From contig JASKKI010000006.1 of the NCBI GenBank assembly GCA_030154225.1, forward strand, positions 1 through 60,584: a stretch of DNA of 60,584 bases. The letters run 5' to 3'. Positions 1-8,311 of the stretch are shown one piece after another (position 1 is the first letter of the stretch; every line of letters starts with the position of its first letter). The notes beneath the pieces are model-generated. The model was not told the origin of the DNA. It did no database searches and saw only the letters and a program-made list of their open reading frames with translations. A program made the translations under genes and the position numbers. The stretch comes from Clostridia bacterium (GTDB taxonomy: Bacteria; Bacillota; Peptococcia; Peptococcales; BICA1-8).

Positions 1-150
1 CTGAGGTCCATTATCGGTTCTTATTACTGGTAGTTTCTGACCCGGTTTTAAGCCCCGTTTTTTCAGGGCATTTTCTAGTACACGGCCTGCATCCTTTGCG
101 ATTGCATATCTCGCGAACAATGAGGTTTTACGTATCAACGTTCCATTATT
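1..150 (-). pseudogene. IS transposase fragment (rve-type integrase core, partial)
   Basis: The minus strand reads open to the window edge and ends in a stretch like the second catalytic aspartate region of DDE (rve) transposases: 'ENALKKRGLKPG' followed by 'VIRTDNGPQ'. In IS3/IS481-type transposases this Asp-Asn-Gly precedes the catalytic Glu helix, which here would lie outside the window. Upstream of about position 115 the reading no longer resembles a transposase, so the element is probably truncated and joined to other DNA. The adjacent integrase remnant supports a graveyard of mobile DNA. Family assignment is inference from a short stretch. Confidence 0.55.
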
Positions 151-218
151 AATGACTTTCCATAACCACGATAATGTAACGCTTTACATTATAGGAAAAG
201 TATATAGGAATTTTAAAA

Positions 219-684
219 GCCAACCGCTGGGGTACAGCTTTTATGTTGCTCCTAGATACCGGTACTATGTCAAGGGAAGCTCCTTGCCCTCCGCTGGATG
301 GATATAGACCAGGATAAAAGTGTGCTGCACGTTCGTCAGGCAATGGCTAGAACTAAAGAACAAGGGCTAATATTTGAAGAACCCAAGACTGCAAAATTGA
401 AACGTACGGTTCCGATGCCCGGGGAAACACTAGACTTAATAAAAAAACACCATGTTCAGCAAAAACAGGTAAAGCTGAAAAATGGTGCAAAATTTTTAAA
501 AAAAGATTTAGTTTTTTATGCAACCAGGTTATTAGAAGCAGGAGAAAGTCTAAAGGTTGTCCAAGAACTTCTGGGACATACTACTATTTCAACCACCGGT
601 AATACATATGCCCATGTGTCTATGGATTTAATACAAGGTGCAACAGAAAAAATAAACTCACTTTTAAAGAAAAAAACCTTCTAA
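219..684 (+). pseudogene. Decayed phage-type tyrosine recombinase (integrase) remnant
   Basis: An open stretch from 298 to 684 (128 codons) carries the end of a phage integrase: 'LALRWMDIDQD', a 'PKTAKLKRTVPMP' strand and the C-terminal 'LLGHTTIS..NTYAHV' with the presumed catalytic Tyr. Two lesions are visible. Upstream, 'FMLLLDTGTM' reads in another frame (219-270), so a frameshift near 268-275 removes the normal Arg-containing TGxRxGE motif. Downstream, 'DLVFYATRLLEAG' runs directly from the VF segment into the late helix, so about 40-50 residues holding the HxLRH catalytic motif are missing in frame. It lacks the N-terminal DNA-binding domain. It should be inactive. Confidence 0.75.
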
Positions 685-707
685 AAAATGCGGTTGCAGT
701 AAATGGT

Positions 708-745
708 GAAAAATAAAAGGATCGGTATTTAATACCAACCCCTTG
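708..745 (-). terminator. Intrinsic terminator downstream of tRNA-Pro
   Basis: On the minus strand a hairpin (GGTAT/ATACC core with a TAA loop, extended by a GU-rich outer stem GGGGTT/GATCC) is followed by a T-rich tract (plus strand 709-720). It lies directly after the tRNA 3' end. Confidence 0.6.
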
Positions 746-754
746 ATATTACAA

Positions 755-831
755 TGGTCGGAGCGACTGGATTTGAACCAGCGGCCTCTACCACCCCAAG
801 GTAGCGCTCTACCAAGCTGAGCCACGCCCCG
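755..831 (-). tRNA. tRNA-Pro (anticodon GGG)
   Basis: A 77-nt cloverleaf on the minus strand: acceptor stem CGGGGCG/CGCTCCG, D arm with GCTC..GAGC, anticodon stem CTACC/GGTAG around loop TTGGGGT (anticodon GGG, proline CCC/CCU), T arm with GGTTCAAATCC, discriminator A and an encoded CCA end. It has its own promoter in the short gap after lysC and a terminator behind it, so it is probably an independent transcription unit. Confidence 0.95.
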
Positions 832-848
832 ACTGACTGACGAAGAAT

Positions 849-877
849 ATCATATCAAATTCTAAAATTAATGTCAA
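849..877 (-). promoter_or_regulatory. Sigma-A promoter of tRNA-Pro
   Basis: Perfect TTGACA (-35) at 872-877, 17-bp spacer, TATGAT (-10) at 849-854 on the minus strand, about 18 nt ahead of the mature tRNA 5' end. It starts immediately after the lysC stop codon. Confidence 0.8.
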
Positions 878-880
878 GGG

Positions 881-2125
881 TTAGGCTAATGTTTTATTTT
901 GCTGTTGATCAGTAATTTTATCCAATTCAAACCCTTCATGAAGAACTTGAACCGCTTTCGAAACATCTTTGGTTTTAATAATACAGGAAACTTTTATCTC
1001 CGAAGTGCTAATCATTTCTATATTAATGTTTTCCCTTGCTAAAATATTAAACATTTTCGCAGCAACACCGGGAGAACTAATCATACCGGCACCTACAATT
1101 GAAATCTTAGCAACATCGTCGTCAAAAACAATTTCGGAGATGTCAATTTCTTTGGCAACATTATTAGCTATTTCCAGGGCTTTATCCAAGTCATCCTTAG
1201 GAATTGTAAAAGCGATATCATTTATATTATTACGCATGGCACTTTGGATAATCATATCTATATTAATATTGGCTTTAGCTAGGGCATTAAAGATGATACT
1301 AGCAATACCAGGCTGGTCAGGAACATCGAATAACCCTATCTTTGCAACATTTAAGTCATGGGCTATACCTGTTACCACCACTTCTTTTTCCATTAGAGTG
1401 TTTTCCACTACCAGAGTTCCCTCCTTATTAATAAAACTGGATCTTACACAAAGGGGTACATTGTATAATTTAGCTAATTCTACCGAGCGAGGATGAAGTA
1501 CTTTGGCACCTAAACTAGCCAATTCTAACATTTCATCATAAGAAATCCTTTTTAATTTACTGGCATTAGTGACAATTCTAGGATCTGCTGTATATACACC
1601 TTCTACATCGGTATATATTTCGCAAAGGTCTGCACCTAAAGCAGCAGCTAAAGCAACGGCAGTAGTATCAGATCCCCCTCTACCTAATGTGGTTATTTCA
1701 TTTTCAGGGGTTTTCCCCTGAAATCCTGCTACAATTACAACTTTATTTTCACTAAGTACTGTATCTATTCTATTTGTTTTAATTTCCTTAATTCTTGCTT
1801 TAGTATGAACATTATCGGTAATAATACCAACCTGTGGTCCTGTGAAAGAAATAACTGGTACATTAATGGCATCCAAGGCCATAGCCAGTAAAGCTATGGA
1901 TACCTGTTCACCAGTAGCTAGCAACATATCCATCTCTCTACTAGAAGGTTTTGGATTTATTTGTTTAGCTAAGGAAATCAATTCATCAGTTGTATCACCT
2001 AAAGCAGAAACTACTACTACTATTTTATTATTAGTACGATTTTTAGCTATATTTAAAGCCACATTCTTAATCCGCTCTACATTAGCAACTGAACTTCCGC
2101 CATATTTTTGAACTATAAGAGCCAT
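881..2125 (-). CDS. lysC: Aspartate kinase
   Basis: Phosphorylates L-aspartate, the first step of the lysine, threonine and methionine branches. The N-terminal amino-acid kinase domain has the signature 'KYGGSSV' at residues 7-13 and the nucleotide/aspartate segment 'GRGGSDTTAVALAAALGAD' near 150. Two C-terminal ACT domains (about 265-340 and 343-405) would bind the feedback amino acids. At 414 aa the length is normal for the monofunctional enzyme. Start ATG 2125 follows a GGGGG Shine-Dalgarno. It is the last gene of the operon ACT regulator-hom-thrB-lysC, with only a 14-nt gap after thrB. This order puts it with threonine synthesis; whether Thr or Lys inhibits it cannot be read from sequence. 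Confidence 0.95.
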   Translation of the reverse strand: MALIVQKYGGSSVANVERIKNVALNIAKNRTNNKIVVVVSALGDTTDELISLAKQINPKPSSREMDMLLATGEQVSIALLAMALDAINVPVISFTGPQVGIITDNVHTKARIKEIKTNRIDTVLSENKVVIVAGFQGKTPENEITTLGRGGSDTTAVALAAALGADLCEIYTDVEGVYTADPRIVTNASKLKRISYDEMLELASLGAKVLHPRSVELAKLYNVPLCVRSSFINKEGTLVVENTLMEKEVVVTGIAHDLNVAKIGLFDVPDQPGIASIIFNALAKANINIDMIIQSAMRNNINDIAFTIPKDDLDKALEIANNVAKEIDISEIVFDDDVAKISIVGAGMISSPGVAAKMFNILARENINIEMISTSEIKVSCIIKTKDVSKAVQVLHEGFELDKITDQQQNKTLA

Positions 2126-2139
2126 TTTTACCCCCCTGT

Positions 2140-3039
2140 CTAATCTAAAATTTTAGCACCTTCTTCTACCGGTTCTAAATTAATAAGTCTAGAGTTAATT
2201 CCATACTGACCTATTACATCCAGCAATTGAGGTAAATTATCAGTTTCTTCTTTCTTATGAAAAACTATTATGGAAGGTCCTGCTCCACTAATAGCAATAC
2301 CTAAGATATTTAATTCTTTTGCCTTTTTAAAGACATCACTTAACCCGGGAATCAACTGTTTTCTATATGGTTGGTGTAACTTATCATCTATAGCCAATTT
2401 TAACAATTCTAAATCGCCGGAATTTATTGCATGTACAAAAAATGCCATTCTTCCAATATTAAACACAGCATCTTTTAAAGGGATAGAAGTTGGCAATATT
2501 TCTCTAGCTTTTTGGGTAGAAAGTTCATAATCAGGAATTAATAATGAACAACTCAATGTTTTAGGAGGATTCATTTTTTTATAAATAATTTTTTGACCAT
2601 TAACTGTACAAATAACAATTCCCCCTAATAATGCTGGAGCAATATTATCAGGATGACCTTCAAAACCAGCTGCCAGGTCCAGTAATTGACTTTCATCTAG
2701 TATATTATCTAGTAAATAATTTGCTGCCATTAATCCTCCAATTATGGCTGCGGAACTACTTCCAAGTCCTCGAGATAAAGGTATATTGTTTTTAAGGCTA
2801 AATTTTATGCCTGGAATAGGCTTGCCAAGATCTAAAAAAACTTTAGAAAAAGCTTGATAAACCAGGTTAGTATTGTCCTTTTTTAGGTTTTTATCTCCTT
2901 CCCCTTTTATATCTATAGATAAATCGTTATATTTTTCCAATACTTCAAATTCAATATAATTATATAAATTTAAAGCCATTCCAACACAATCGAAACCCGG
3001 TCCTAAATTGGCACTAGTTGCCGGTACTCTTATTAGCAT
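2140..3039 (-). CDS. thrB: Homoserine kinase
   Basis: Converts homoserine to O-phosphohomoserine for threonine synthesis. It is a GHMP kinase: N-terminal 'VPATSANLGPGFD', the glycine/serine-rich ATP loop 'SRGLGSSSAA' and C-terminal 'GISGAGPSI'-type motif 3 are all visible, in a 299-residue protein, the usual size. I chose the ATG at 3039 because family members begin just before the VPATSANLGPG strand; in-frame ATGs at 3051 and 3060 exist, and the AAGGG element around 3053 sits awkwardly for any of them. It directly follows hom (stop at 3064), suggesting co-translation. No threonine synthase gene is present in the window. Confidence 0.93.
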   Translation of the reverse strand: MLIRVPATSANLGPGFDCVGMALNLYNYIEFEVLEKYNDLSIDIKGEGDKNLKKDNTNLVYQAFSKVFLDLGKPIPGIKFSLKNNIPLSRGLGSSSAAIIGGLMAANYLLDNILDESQLLDLAAGFEGHPDNIAPALLGGIVICTVNGQKIIYKKMNPPKTLSCSLLIPDYELSTQKAREILPTSIPLKDAVFNIGRMAFFVHAINSGDLELLKLAIDDKLHQPYRKQLIPGLSDVFKKAKELNILGIAISGAGPSIIVFHKKEETDNLPQLLDVIGQYGINSRLINLEPVEEGAKILD

Positions 3040-3063
3040 TAATTGTCTCATCCCTTTCAAGTT

Positions 3064-4371
3064 TTATTCTTCATCTATGGAATTTGAATATACCCTAATC
3101 AAGGCAGAAATCTCAGAAACTATCGATAAACCTTTTATGATTTGTAAAGCATCATTAATATGTTTTTCCTGAACGTAATCAGTAATTACAACTATTTCGG
3201 CCATATTCCCACTTCGATGTTTTTGAATAACCGTTGCTAAACTAACATCATGATTACCAAAAACACTGGCAATACTGGCTAATACTCCAGGTTTATCTTT
3301 GGCTTGTAATCTTAAATAATATTTAGTTTTTATCTCATTAATGTGTTTAACAGGATTATTATAAAAACAGGTACAAGCAATTCTACCTGTACAATTATTG
3401 ACAATATTTCTAGCAACATCTATAACATCACCTAAAACAGCACTAGCTGTAGGCATTTCACCGGCACCTCTACCAAAAAACATAGTTTCACCTACCGCAT
3501 TGCCTTTTACAAATACTGCGTTAAATGAATCATTAACAGCTGCTAACGGGTGATTATTAGGAATAAACATAGGATGAACCCTGGCTTCTATACCTTCTTC
3601 AGTATTCCTAGCTACGCCGATTAATTTAATTACATATCCAAGTTCTTTAGCATATGTAATATCTACTAGAGATAAATTGCTAATTCCTTGGGCATATACA
3701 TCTTTAAATGTTACCCTACTATGAAATGCTATTGAGGATAGAATTGCCAATTTCCTTGCTGCATCATAACCCTCAATGTCAGCAGTAGGGTCTGCTTCTG
3801 CATAACCAAGTTCCTGGGCTTCCAACAAAACATCATTAAAATTTACTTGCTCATTGGTCATTTTAGTCAATATATAATTTGTAGTTCCATTAATAATTCC
3901 CAGAATCTCTTCGACACTATTACCTGCTAAACACTGTTTAAGAGGTCGTATAATAGGAATTCCTCCGGCAACACTTGCTTCAAATGCTAAATCCTTAGCT
4001 TTTTTATTTGCCATTTCAAACAATTCCTTACCATGTTCCGCCAATAAATCTTTGTTGGCTGTCACTACATTTTTGCCCGCCTCTAAAGCTTCTAAAATAT
4101 AAGTCTTAGCAGGTTCAATTCCACCAATGACTTCAATGACAATTTTTATTTCATCATCATTGACAATATTTTGCCAGTCATCTGTTAGCAAACTTTTATC
4201 AATATCTATTTTTCTTTTTTTACTTATATCATTAACCAGTATTTTACTTATTTCTAACTGGCTACCAATTTTCCATAAAAAATCATCTTCTTGCTGGGTT
4301 AGTAATTTGTAAACACCTGTTCCAACTGTACCTAAACCTAATATGGCAACTTTTATTTTCTTTTCTCCCAT
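3064..4371 (-). CDS. hom: Homoserine dehydrogenase
   Basis: Reduces aspartate semialdehyde to homoserine with NAD(P)H. The Rossmann fold starts with 'ILGLGTVGTGVY', the central region has the substrate-domain signature 'INGTTNYILTKM', and residues about 355-430 form an ACT domain ('KDKPGVLASIASVFG') expected to mediate threonine feedback. 435 aa is typical of the ACT-containing type. Start ATG 4371 has GGGAG eight bases upstream; an upstream in-frame start at 4380 is less well placed. It lies 13 nt after the ACT regulator gene, so the two are transcribed together. Confidence 0.95.
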   Translation of the reverse strand: MGEKKIKVAILGLGTVGTGVYKLLTQQEDDFLWKIGSQLEISKILVNDISKKRKIDIDKSLLTDDWQNIVNDDEIKIVIEVIGGIEPAKTYILEALEAGKNVVTANKDLLAEHGKELFEMANKKAKDLAFEASVAGGIPIIRPLKQCLAGNSVEEILGIINGTTNYILTKMTNEQVNFNDVLLEAQELGYAEADPTADIEGYDAARKLAILSSIAFHSRVTFKDVYAQGISNLSLVDITYAKELGYVIKLIGVARNTEEGIEARVHPMFIPNNHPLAAVNDSFNAVFVKGNAVGETMFFGRGAGEMPTASAVLGDVIDVARNIVNNCTGRIACTCFYNNPVKHINEIKTKYYLRLQAKDKPGVLASIASVFGNHDVSLATVIQKHRSGNMAEIVVITDYVQEKHINDALQIIKGLSIVSEISALIRVYSNSIDEE

Positions 4372-4384
4372 CAGCAACACTCCC

Positions 4385-4834
4385 TTAACTTTGACCTACT
4401 ATTTCAACCTTAATTACACCTGGAATCTTATATAAGGACTCTAATAATTCTTCAACATTTGTCTCCATTTCAACAGTGTCAATGGAAATAGATGCATAAG
4501 CTACCCCTTGTAATGGAATACCCTGGTTAATGGTTAAAATATTTCCTTTTACTACCGCAATTGAATTTAAACAATTGGATAAAATGCCCGAACGGTGTTC
4601 TAAAGTAATAGTAATAGTGATGATTTTTTCTTTACTGGCTTCATAAAAAGGGAAAACCCCATCTCTATATTTATAAAACGCACTCCTACTAAGACCTACC
4701 TTTTCCACCGCTTCATTAACTGTTTCCGCTTCCTTTTTGGCTAATAGTTCTTTTACCTTAGCCGTTTTTAAAATGGCTTCAGGTAAAATATCCTTACTTA
4801 CAATATAAAATTTGTTCTTATCTGTCCTAAACAA
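4385..4834 (-). CDS. ACT domain-containing protein, PheB/UPF0735 family
   Basis: About 149 aa. The N-terminal half contains a helix-turn-helix-like segment ('VEKVGLSRSAFYKYRDGVFPF'-type motif) and the C-terminal half (about 72-145) is an ACT domain ('HRSGILSNCLNSIA', 'PGVIKVEIVG'). This matches the PheB/UPF0735 family that sits upstream of hom-thrB in many Firmicutes; a regulatory role for amino-acid synthesis is assumed but not proven. I favour the TTG at 4834, with GGGGG six bases upstream, over the GTG at 4846, because the family starts just before the 'KFYIVSKDILPEA' strand. First gene of the operon, 57 nt below a consensus promoter. Confidence 0.85.
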   Translation of the reverse strand: MFRTDKNKFYIVSKDILPEAILKTAKVKELLAKKEAETVNEAVEKVGLSRSAFYKYRDGVFPFYEASKEKIITITITLEHRSGILSNCLNSIAVVKGNILTINQGIPLQGVAYASISIDTVEMETNVEELLESLYKIPGVIKVEIVGQS

Positions 4835-4890
4835 AAAAACCCCCACCCTTTTGTCCTTGTGGAATGGATAATAATCCTTATATGGTAGAC

Positions 4891-4918
4891 ATTATAACAC
4901 TGTGAAATATTTTGTCAA
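4891..4918 (-). promoter_or_regulatory. Sigma-A promoter of the ACT-hom-thrB-lysC operon
   Basis: Minus-strand TTGACA at 4913-4918 and TATAAT at 4891-4896, both perfect, with a 16-bp spacer. The leader to the first start codon is only about 50 nt, too short for a T-box, and I see no attenuator in it. Confidence 0.85.
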
Positions 4919-4943
4919 TATATTTTTCAAAATTTTAACCAAT

Positions 4944-4967
4944 AAAAAAATCGGTCAAATGACCGAT
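4944..4967 (-). terminator. Intrinsic terminator of spoIVA
   Basis: Hairpin ATCGGTCA/TGACCGAT (4950-4967) followed on the minus strand by TTTTTTT. The stem touches the spoIVA stop codon. Confidence 0.85.
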
Positions 4968-6445
4968 TAAATTATTATGCATATTAATCCTCCACTACCC
5001 TCGTTGACAATACGTTTAATTGTTTCTTGAAGTTTAATTTGAACATTATCAGGAATTTTCTGTAATTTACCCTGGATATTTTCACGAACTAAATCATGTA
5101 GTGACTTACCAAAAATGTCATATTGCCAAATTAGTTTTGGATTTTCCTCAAATTTTTCTAACATATAGCGTACAAGATCTTCACACTGTTTTTCCGAACC
5201 CATAAGTGGAGTTATTTCTGTTGTAATATCAGTTCTAATAATATGCAAAGTAGGAGCACTTGCTTTTAATTTAACTCCGAAACTACCACCTTTTTTAATT
5301 AATTCTGGTTCTTCTAGTTTCATCTCTGATAAAACGGGGGGAACCATTCCATATCCTTTTTCATTTACATCTCGTAAGGCATTTTCCATTTTATCATATT
5401 CCCTTTTGGCAATGGCAAAAACTTTGGAAACTTTAAGGATATCATGTAAACCTTCTACTTCTTCACCACTAATTTCCCTAAATACCCTGTAGAATAGTTG
5501 ATCATCTGCTGACATTTCAATATGAGCTACACCTGTTCCCATATCCATATTTTCCAATACAACATCTTTAACAAAATCATAAGCCGCTAAAGTCTCAATT
5601 GTTCCGTCTATATCCCTTAATCTTTTAACTTCACTAATAGTGGAATGAACGGCATCTTCAAATTGAGCCCTTAACCAGTGTTCACTTTCTAGTTCTTCTA
5701 CCCATTTAGGTAAACTAATGTTTACCTCAGTAACAGGAAACTCAAATAATACTTCCTCTAATATTTGCATAATAGCTTGTTCATTCATTTTAGCAATATT
5801 TACAGATATTACCGGTACGTCATATGTTACTTCCAATTCACGAGCTAATTCTAAGGTTTCAATAGCATCAGGAGTTTTAGTATTTAATAAAACTATAAAA
5901 GGTTTATTGAGTTCTTTTAATTCTTCAACAACCCTCTGTTCAGCATTTACGTAGTTTTCCCTTGGTATATCAGTTATTGTTCCATCAGTAGTAATCACTA
6001 ATCCAATTGTAGAATGGTCTGTAATAACCTTTCTGGTACCCAATTCTGCAGCATCTTCAAAAGGCATTGGATCTTCTGCCCATGGTGTTCTCACCATTCT
6101 TGGACCTTCTGCTTCTACATATCCTAATGCACCTTCTACAGTATAGCCAACACAATCAACTAATCTAATTTTTGCATTTATTCCTTCTCTGATTTGGATT
6201 TCTATTGCTTCGTCTGGAACAAATTTAGGTTCTGTTGTCATTATTGTTTTTCCTGCTCCACTTTGTGGTAGTGCATCTGTTGTTTTTTCCTTATCATAAT
6301 CATCTTCAATTCTAGGTAATACCAGTAAGTCCATGAAACGTTTTATAAATGTTGATTTTCCTGTTCTTACTGGACCTACAGCGGAAATATATATATTACC
6401 GCCAGTTCGATTAGCAATATCTTGAAAAACATCAAAATTCTCCAT
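4967..6445 (-). CDS. spoIVA: Stage IV sporulation protein A (coat-anchoring ATPase)
   Basis: SpoIVA polymerises on the outer forespore membrane in an ATP-dependent way and forms the basement layer for spore coat assembly. The N-terminal Walker A 'GPVRTGKST' places Lys at residue 30, as in B. subtilis, and the protein has exactly the same length (492 aa). The C-terminus ends in a short hydrophobic tail ('GGLICIII') as in the family, which anchors it to the mother-cell side of the forespore membrane through SpoVM. The gene stands alone between its own terminator and the gpsA terminator, so it is monocistronic. In B. subtilis it is sigma-E dependent; I could not pick a convincing sigma-E promoter in the 217-bp upstream gap. 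Confidence 0.97.
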   Translation of the reverse strand: MENFDVFQDIANRTGGNIYISAVGPVRTGKSTFIKRFMDLLVLPRIEDDYDKEKTTDALPQSGAGKTIMTTEPKFVPDEAIEIQIREGINAKIRLVDCVGYTVEGALGYVEAEGPRMVRTPWAEDPMPFEDAAELGTRKVITDHSTIGLVITTDGTITDIPRENYVNAEQRVVEELKELNKPFIVLLNTKTPDAIETLELARELEVTYDVPVISVNIAKMNEQAIMQILEEVLFEFPVTEVNISLPKWVEELESEHWLRAQFEDAVHSTISEVKRLRDIDGTIETLAAYDFVKDVVLENMDMGTGVAHIEMSADDQLFYRVFREISGEEVEGLHDILKVSKVFAIAKREYDKMENALRDVNEKGYGMVPPVLSEMKLEEPELIKKGGSFGVKLKASAPTLHIIRTDITTEITPLMGSEKQCEDLVRYMLEKFEENPKLIWQYDIFGKSLHDLVRENIQGKLQKIPDNVQIKLQETIKRIVNEGSGGLICIII

Positions 6446-6637
6446 CTAACATTGTCCCTCCCTTATAAATTTAATTGAACGAAAATTAAATACTAATAAA
6501 AACTGTTACATCCCTCCCCTTGACTAATTGATTAAACATTAAAGACAAATAATTATATAAAAATGGCTTACCTAATTGGCACTCTTTAACAATACTATAT
6601 ATATGTCCTATCCATTTGATTATTACAGCCCAAAATA

Positions 6638-6660
6638 AAAAAATGGCACTTTGGCCATTT
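6638..6660 (-). terminator. Intrinsic terminator of the der-plsY-gpsA unit
   Basis: Hairpin AAATGGC/GCCATTT (6641-6660) followed on the minus strand by a T-rich run, directly after the gpsA stop. Confidence 0.75.
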
Positions 6661-6662
6661 TT

Positions 6663-7691
6663 TTACCATTGCTCTTGATTATCTACTATTTCTTCCATTT
6701 CATGAGTTTTAATTCTGGTCATTAAATTAACCACTCCTTCGGAAGGGGTTATTCCATTGAATAAAACATTATTTACTTCATAAGCTATCGGTAACTCAAC
6801 ATTAAATTTTTTACCGAGTAATACAGCGGCTTTTGTCGTCCTAACACCTTCAACAACCATACCCATTTCCTCTAATACTGTATCCAACTCTTTACCCTGT
6901 CCTAAAGCCATTCCGGCTCTTCTATTTCGGCTATGCATACTAGTACAGGTAACAACAAGGTCTCCTATTCCTGTTAAACCTGCAAAGGTCAATGGATTGG
7001 CTCCCATTTTTACACCTAACCTGGCTATTTCAGTCATACCCCGGGTTATTAATGCTGCTTTTGTATTATCTCCATAACCCAAACCATCGGCAATACCTGT
7101 AGCTAAAGCAATAACATTTTTCATGGCTCCACCAATTTCCACCCCAACTACATCAGGATTAGTATAAACTCGAAATTTAGGAGTCATAAAAATATCTTGA
7201 ACTTTTTCCGCAACCTCACGTTTAGTAGAAGCTGCAACTACTGCAGTGGGCATGTCCCTTCCTACTTCTTCAGCATGACTGGGGCCGGAAAGAACAGAAA
7301 ATCTTGATTTTATCCCGGGAATTTCATCTTCAAAAACTTCACTCAATCTCATTAACGTATTAGGTTCTATACCTTTGGCAGTATTAATTAAAATCATTTC
7401 GGGGATTATTAAAGATTTAATCTGCCCAAGGATTTCCCGTATAGCATGGGAAGGAACAGCAAAAACAATATAACTAGTATTAGCTAGTACTTCCTCTATG
7501 TTAATTGAAACATTAATATTATGAGGTAAGACCACACCTGGTAAATATTTTATGTTTTCTCTGGTTTTTACTAACTGTACTGCCTGTCCCTGATCTCTAC
7601 ACCATAATTTTACATTAAAACCTTTTTTAGCCAAAGTTACAGCTAGAGCAGTTCCCCAACTACCTGCACCTAAAATCCCTATTTCTTTCAT
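6663..7691 (-). CDS. gpsA: Glycerol-3-phosphate dehydrogenase [NAD(P)+]
   Basis: Reduces dihydroxyacetone phosphate to sn-glycerol 3-phosphate, the backbone for phospholipids. The N-terminal dinucleotide-binding motif 'GILGAGSWGTALA' starts at residue 4; the family motifs 'LSGPSHAEEVGRDMPTAVV' (about 138-156) and 'GLTGIGDLVVTC' (about 255) are present. 342 aa is normal. Start ATG 7691 is preceded by GGGAGG and overlaps the plsY end by 32 bp, so translation is probably coupled. Together with plsY it makes acyl-G3P, a functional pair. Confidence 0.97.
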   Translation of the reverse strand: MKEIGILGAGSWGTALAVTLAKKGFNVKLWCRDQGQAVQLVKTRENIKYLPGVVLPHNINVSINIEEVLANTSYIVFAVPSHAIREILGQIKSLIIPEMILINTAKGIEPNTLMRLSEVFEDEIPGIKSRFSVLSGPSHAEEVGRDMPTAVVAASTKREVAEKVQDIFMTPKFRVYTNPDVVGVEIGGAMKNVIALATGIADGLGYGDNTKAALITRGMTEIARLGVKMGANPLTFAGLTGIGDLVVTCTSMHSRNRRAGMALGQGKELDTVLEEMGMVVEGVRTTKAAVLLGKKFNVELPIAYEVNNVLFNGITPSEGVVNLMTRIKTHEMEEIVDNQEQW

Positions 7692-8295
7692 CCTCTTCCT
7701 CCCTTTGGAGATTTATTTTATTACCAATCTTATTTTCGTTACCCTGCATTAGCCTTTTAATATTAGCCCAATGTCTGATAATTACAATACTTGCCCCTGT
7801 AAATGCAAATATTATATATGGTTGAGGTTTATCAAATAGATACATTGCTATGGGAACAAAGAAAGCAGCAGTAATAGAACCTAAAGATACATATCTAGTT
7901 AATATAACAACAATAAACCAGATCAAAACAGCGAGAAATGTTATTTTAAACGTCATAAATAAAATAATTCCAAAACCGGTGGCAACACCTCTACCACCTT
8001 TAAATTTTAATGTGAATGGCCAATTATGACCCACCATTGCCGCTAATGCTCCCAAAACAGCTAAACTTTCACTTCCTATATTAAACCCGTACCAGGTAGA
8101 AATATACCCTTTTAGAGCATCAAAAAACAGAACAAAAGCTGCTGGTCCAAAGCCAATAACTCTCATTACATTGGTAAAACCGATATTACCACTACCATAA
8201 TTCCTAATATCAAGCTTATATAGCTTTCCTGCCAGATAACCAAAAGGTATAGAACCCAGTAAATAGCCCACAAACAATACTTTTAACCACTCCAC
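7660..8295 (-). CDS. plsY: Acyl-phosphate:glycerol-3-phosphate acyltransferase
   Basis: Membrane enzyme transferring an acyl group from acyl-phosphate to glycerol 3-phosphate. The 211-residue protein shows about five hydrophobic segments with the conserved cytoplasmic loops 'GSIPFGYL' (motif 1), 'GSGNIGFTNVMR' (close to the family GSGN.GATN) and 'FKGGRGVATG' (motif 2). The start is GTG 8295 after a purine-rich GGGGGCGGGG element. Downstream it overlaps gpsA, which supplies its substrate. The C-terminus is polar and slightly extended ('NENKIGNKINLQREEEDERN'). Confidence 0.95.
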   Translation of the reverse strand: MEWLKVLFVGYLLGSIPFGYLAGKLYKLDIRNYGSGNIGFTNVMRVIGFGPAAFVLFFDALKGYISTWYGFNIGSESLAVLGALAAMVGHNWPFTLKFKGGRGVATGFGIILFMTFKITFLAVLIWFIVVILTRYVSLGSITAAFFVPIAMYLFDKPQPYIIFAFTGASIVIIRHWANIKRLMQGNENKIGNKINLQREEEDERNRDFRCR

Positions 8296-8311
8296 ATTCC
8301 CCGCCCCCTAA

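Noticed and set aside
149-343. 64-codon minus-strand ORF at the window start
   Set aside because: It lies antisense to the integrase remnant and shows no family features.
969-1496. Long plus-strand ORF opposite lysC
   Set aside because: Antisense shadow of a conserved gene with low-complexity hydrophobic residues and no start site. The same applies to plus-strand ORFs opposite thrB, pdp, lctP and spmAB.
4835-4890. T-box or riboswitch in the hom-thrB-lysC leader
   Set aside because: The leader from the promoter to the first start codon is only about 50 nt and contains no T-box core or terminator.
6446-6662. Sigma-E promoter for spoIVA
   Set aside because: Some -35-like and -10-like pieces exist in this AT-rich gap, but none has both elements at a proper spacing.
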